Assembly (NCBI GenBank): GCA_005793785.1
Contig: SXPW01000154.1
Span: 1 to 5,767 of the forward strand
Direction of reading: 5' to 3'
Source of the DNA: Actinomycetota bacterium
GTDB lineage: Bacteria; Actinomycetota; Acidimicrobiia; Acidimicrobiales; Ilumatobacteraceae
Length of the DNA: 5,767 nucleotides
Each line of letters opens with the position of its first letter. The stretch's first letter is position 1. Below are positions 5,586 to 5,767 of this stretch, in pieces. Position numbers and translations under genes: made by a program. Under the pieces are notes generated by a model. It did not search any database and was not told where the DNA came from. It saw only the letters and a list, made by a program, of their open reading frames with translations.

Positions 5586-5728
5586 GGTGTCTCGACTTTA
5601 GAGTTGATTGAACGCCAGCCACCTTGTTTGGTGGTCACCTTGGACTTGCTACTCCCACCGAATCGGAGGATTCCCACCACGGCCGATGCGACGGACAACA
5701 CGAGAAGCAAACGGCGGAAGAGTTTCAT
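5582..5728 (-). CDS. Small single-pass membrane protein, 48 residues
   Basis: This ORF encodes 48 residues beginning MKLFRRLLLVLSVASAVVG and ending SINSKVETP. A short basic N-terminus (KLFRR) precedes one hydrophobic segment at about 7-21, followed by a polar tail with GGWR at 37-40. It has no signal-peptidase or lipobox motif that I can see, so it is probably membrane-anchored with a short tail. Support for it being real: its TGA shares ATGA with the cytidylyltransferase start, it begins 18 bases after an apparent tRNA end, and its layout (one N-terminal helix, then a conserved-looking Trp) recalls the actinobacterial DLW-39 miniproteins found beside tRNA-Ile/Ala genes. That resemblance is structural, from memory, not a proven match. 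Only a weak purine run (GAAAG, 12 bases upstream) could serve as ribosome binding site. Confidence 0.55.
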   Translation of the reverse strand: MKLFRRLLLVLSVASAVVGILRFGGSSKSKVTTKQGGWRSINSKVETP

Positions 5729-5746
5729 CGTCGCTGTGGTCTTTCG

Positions 5747-5767
5747 TGGGGCTAATTGGAGTCGAAC
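5747..5767 (-). tRNA. Probable 3' end of a tRNA gene, cut by the window edge
   Basis: Reading the - strand from the edge gives GTTCGACTCC, which fits the T-loop consensus: G53, the loop TTCGACT, then C61. It is followed by CCAAT as the 3' half of the T stem, TAGCCCC as the 3' acceptor strand, and A as discriminator at 5747. The CCA tail is not encoded (ACG follows). The partner strands lie outside the window, so pairing cannot be tested. The acceptor would be GGGGCTA at the 5' end. C at position 70 argues against tRNA-Ala, which needs G3-U70; tRNA-Ile is one possible identity. Confidence 0.5.

Noticed and set aside
5431..5622. A 63-codon GTG-start frame on the - strand covering the start of the cytidylyltransferase gene.
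   Set aside because: It is an out-of-frame reading of the conserved CTP-binding loop region, and the 48-residue miniprotein in another frame fits the ATGA coupling better.
5619..5634. Small inverted repeat CCACC/GGTGG around TTGTTT in the miniprotein gene.
   Set aside because: Only five pairs, in coding sequence, without a T run on either strand.
5747..5767. Whether the tRNA-like end could instead be the 3' end of tmRNA.
   Set aside because: tmRNA carries the alanine identity pair G3-U70, whereas the visible acceptor strand has C at position 70.

Overview
The window looks like chromosomal DNA from an actinobacterium, possibly an Acidimicrobiia-type lineage. The main clue is the pair at 363-2110: a channel-less protein with MgtE N-terminal and CBS domains, followed by a DUF1003 membrane protein. 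That pairing is familiar from Actinomycetota. Other clues are high-GC coding DNA in most of the window, GTG starts and 4-base stop/start overlaps. The lineage is inferred from gene content alone and is not firm.

Layout. On the + strand there are three genes: the 3' end of a DUF218/YdcF-like gene (1-297), the PRC/MgtE_N/CBS protein (363-1616, probably leaderless from a GTG) and the DUF1003 protein (1613-2110, joined by a GTGA overlap). On the - strand, reading from the right edge leftwards, there is what looks like the last 21 bases of a tRNA gene (5767-5747). It is followed by a 48-residue membrane miniprotein (5728-5582), an acylneuraminate cytidylyltransferase-like enzyme (5585-4914), a D-2-hydroxyacid dehydrogenase (4917-3949), a saccharopine-dehydrogenase-like NAD(P) oxidoreductase (3952-2942) and an alpha/beta hydrolase (2930-2049). 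The first three gene junctions of this run are all ATGA overlaps and the last gap is 11 bases, so it reads as one operon. The two gene sets converge and overlap by 62 bases around 2049-2110, where a perfect 8-bp hairpin sits inside both reading frames.

Working together. The MgtE_N/CBS and DUF1003 proteins are probably a cytoplasmic ligand- or Mg2+-sensing protein and its membrane partner, but neither has an established function. The cytidylyltransferase and 2-hydroxyacid dehydrogenase have clearly lower GC (about 40-47% in rows counted by hand, against 68-70% in flanking genes). They are probably an acquired pair for making or activating a 2-keto acid sugar for surface glycans. No ulosonic acid synthase is visible here.

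Most interesting points: (i) the 2-hydroxyacid dehydrogenase ends in a classic in-frame slippery heptamer A_AAA_AAA directly before its TGA, and a -1 slip would fuse it to the next dehydrogenase; (ii) the low-GC pair is joined into a high-GC operon exactly at ATGA overlaps, next to a tRNA-like end; (iii) a hairpin is built into overlapping convergent coding sequences; (iv) an unannotated miniprotein heads the operon. Nothing here is a clear defence system, CRISPR array or mobile element.
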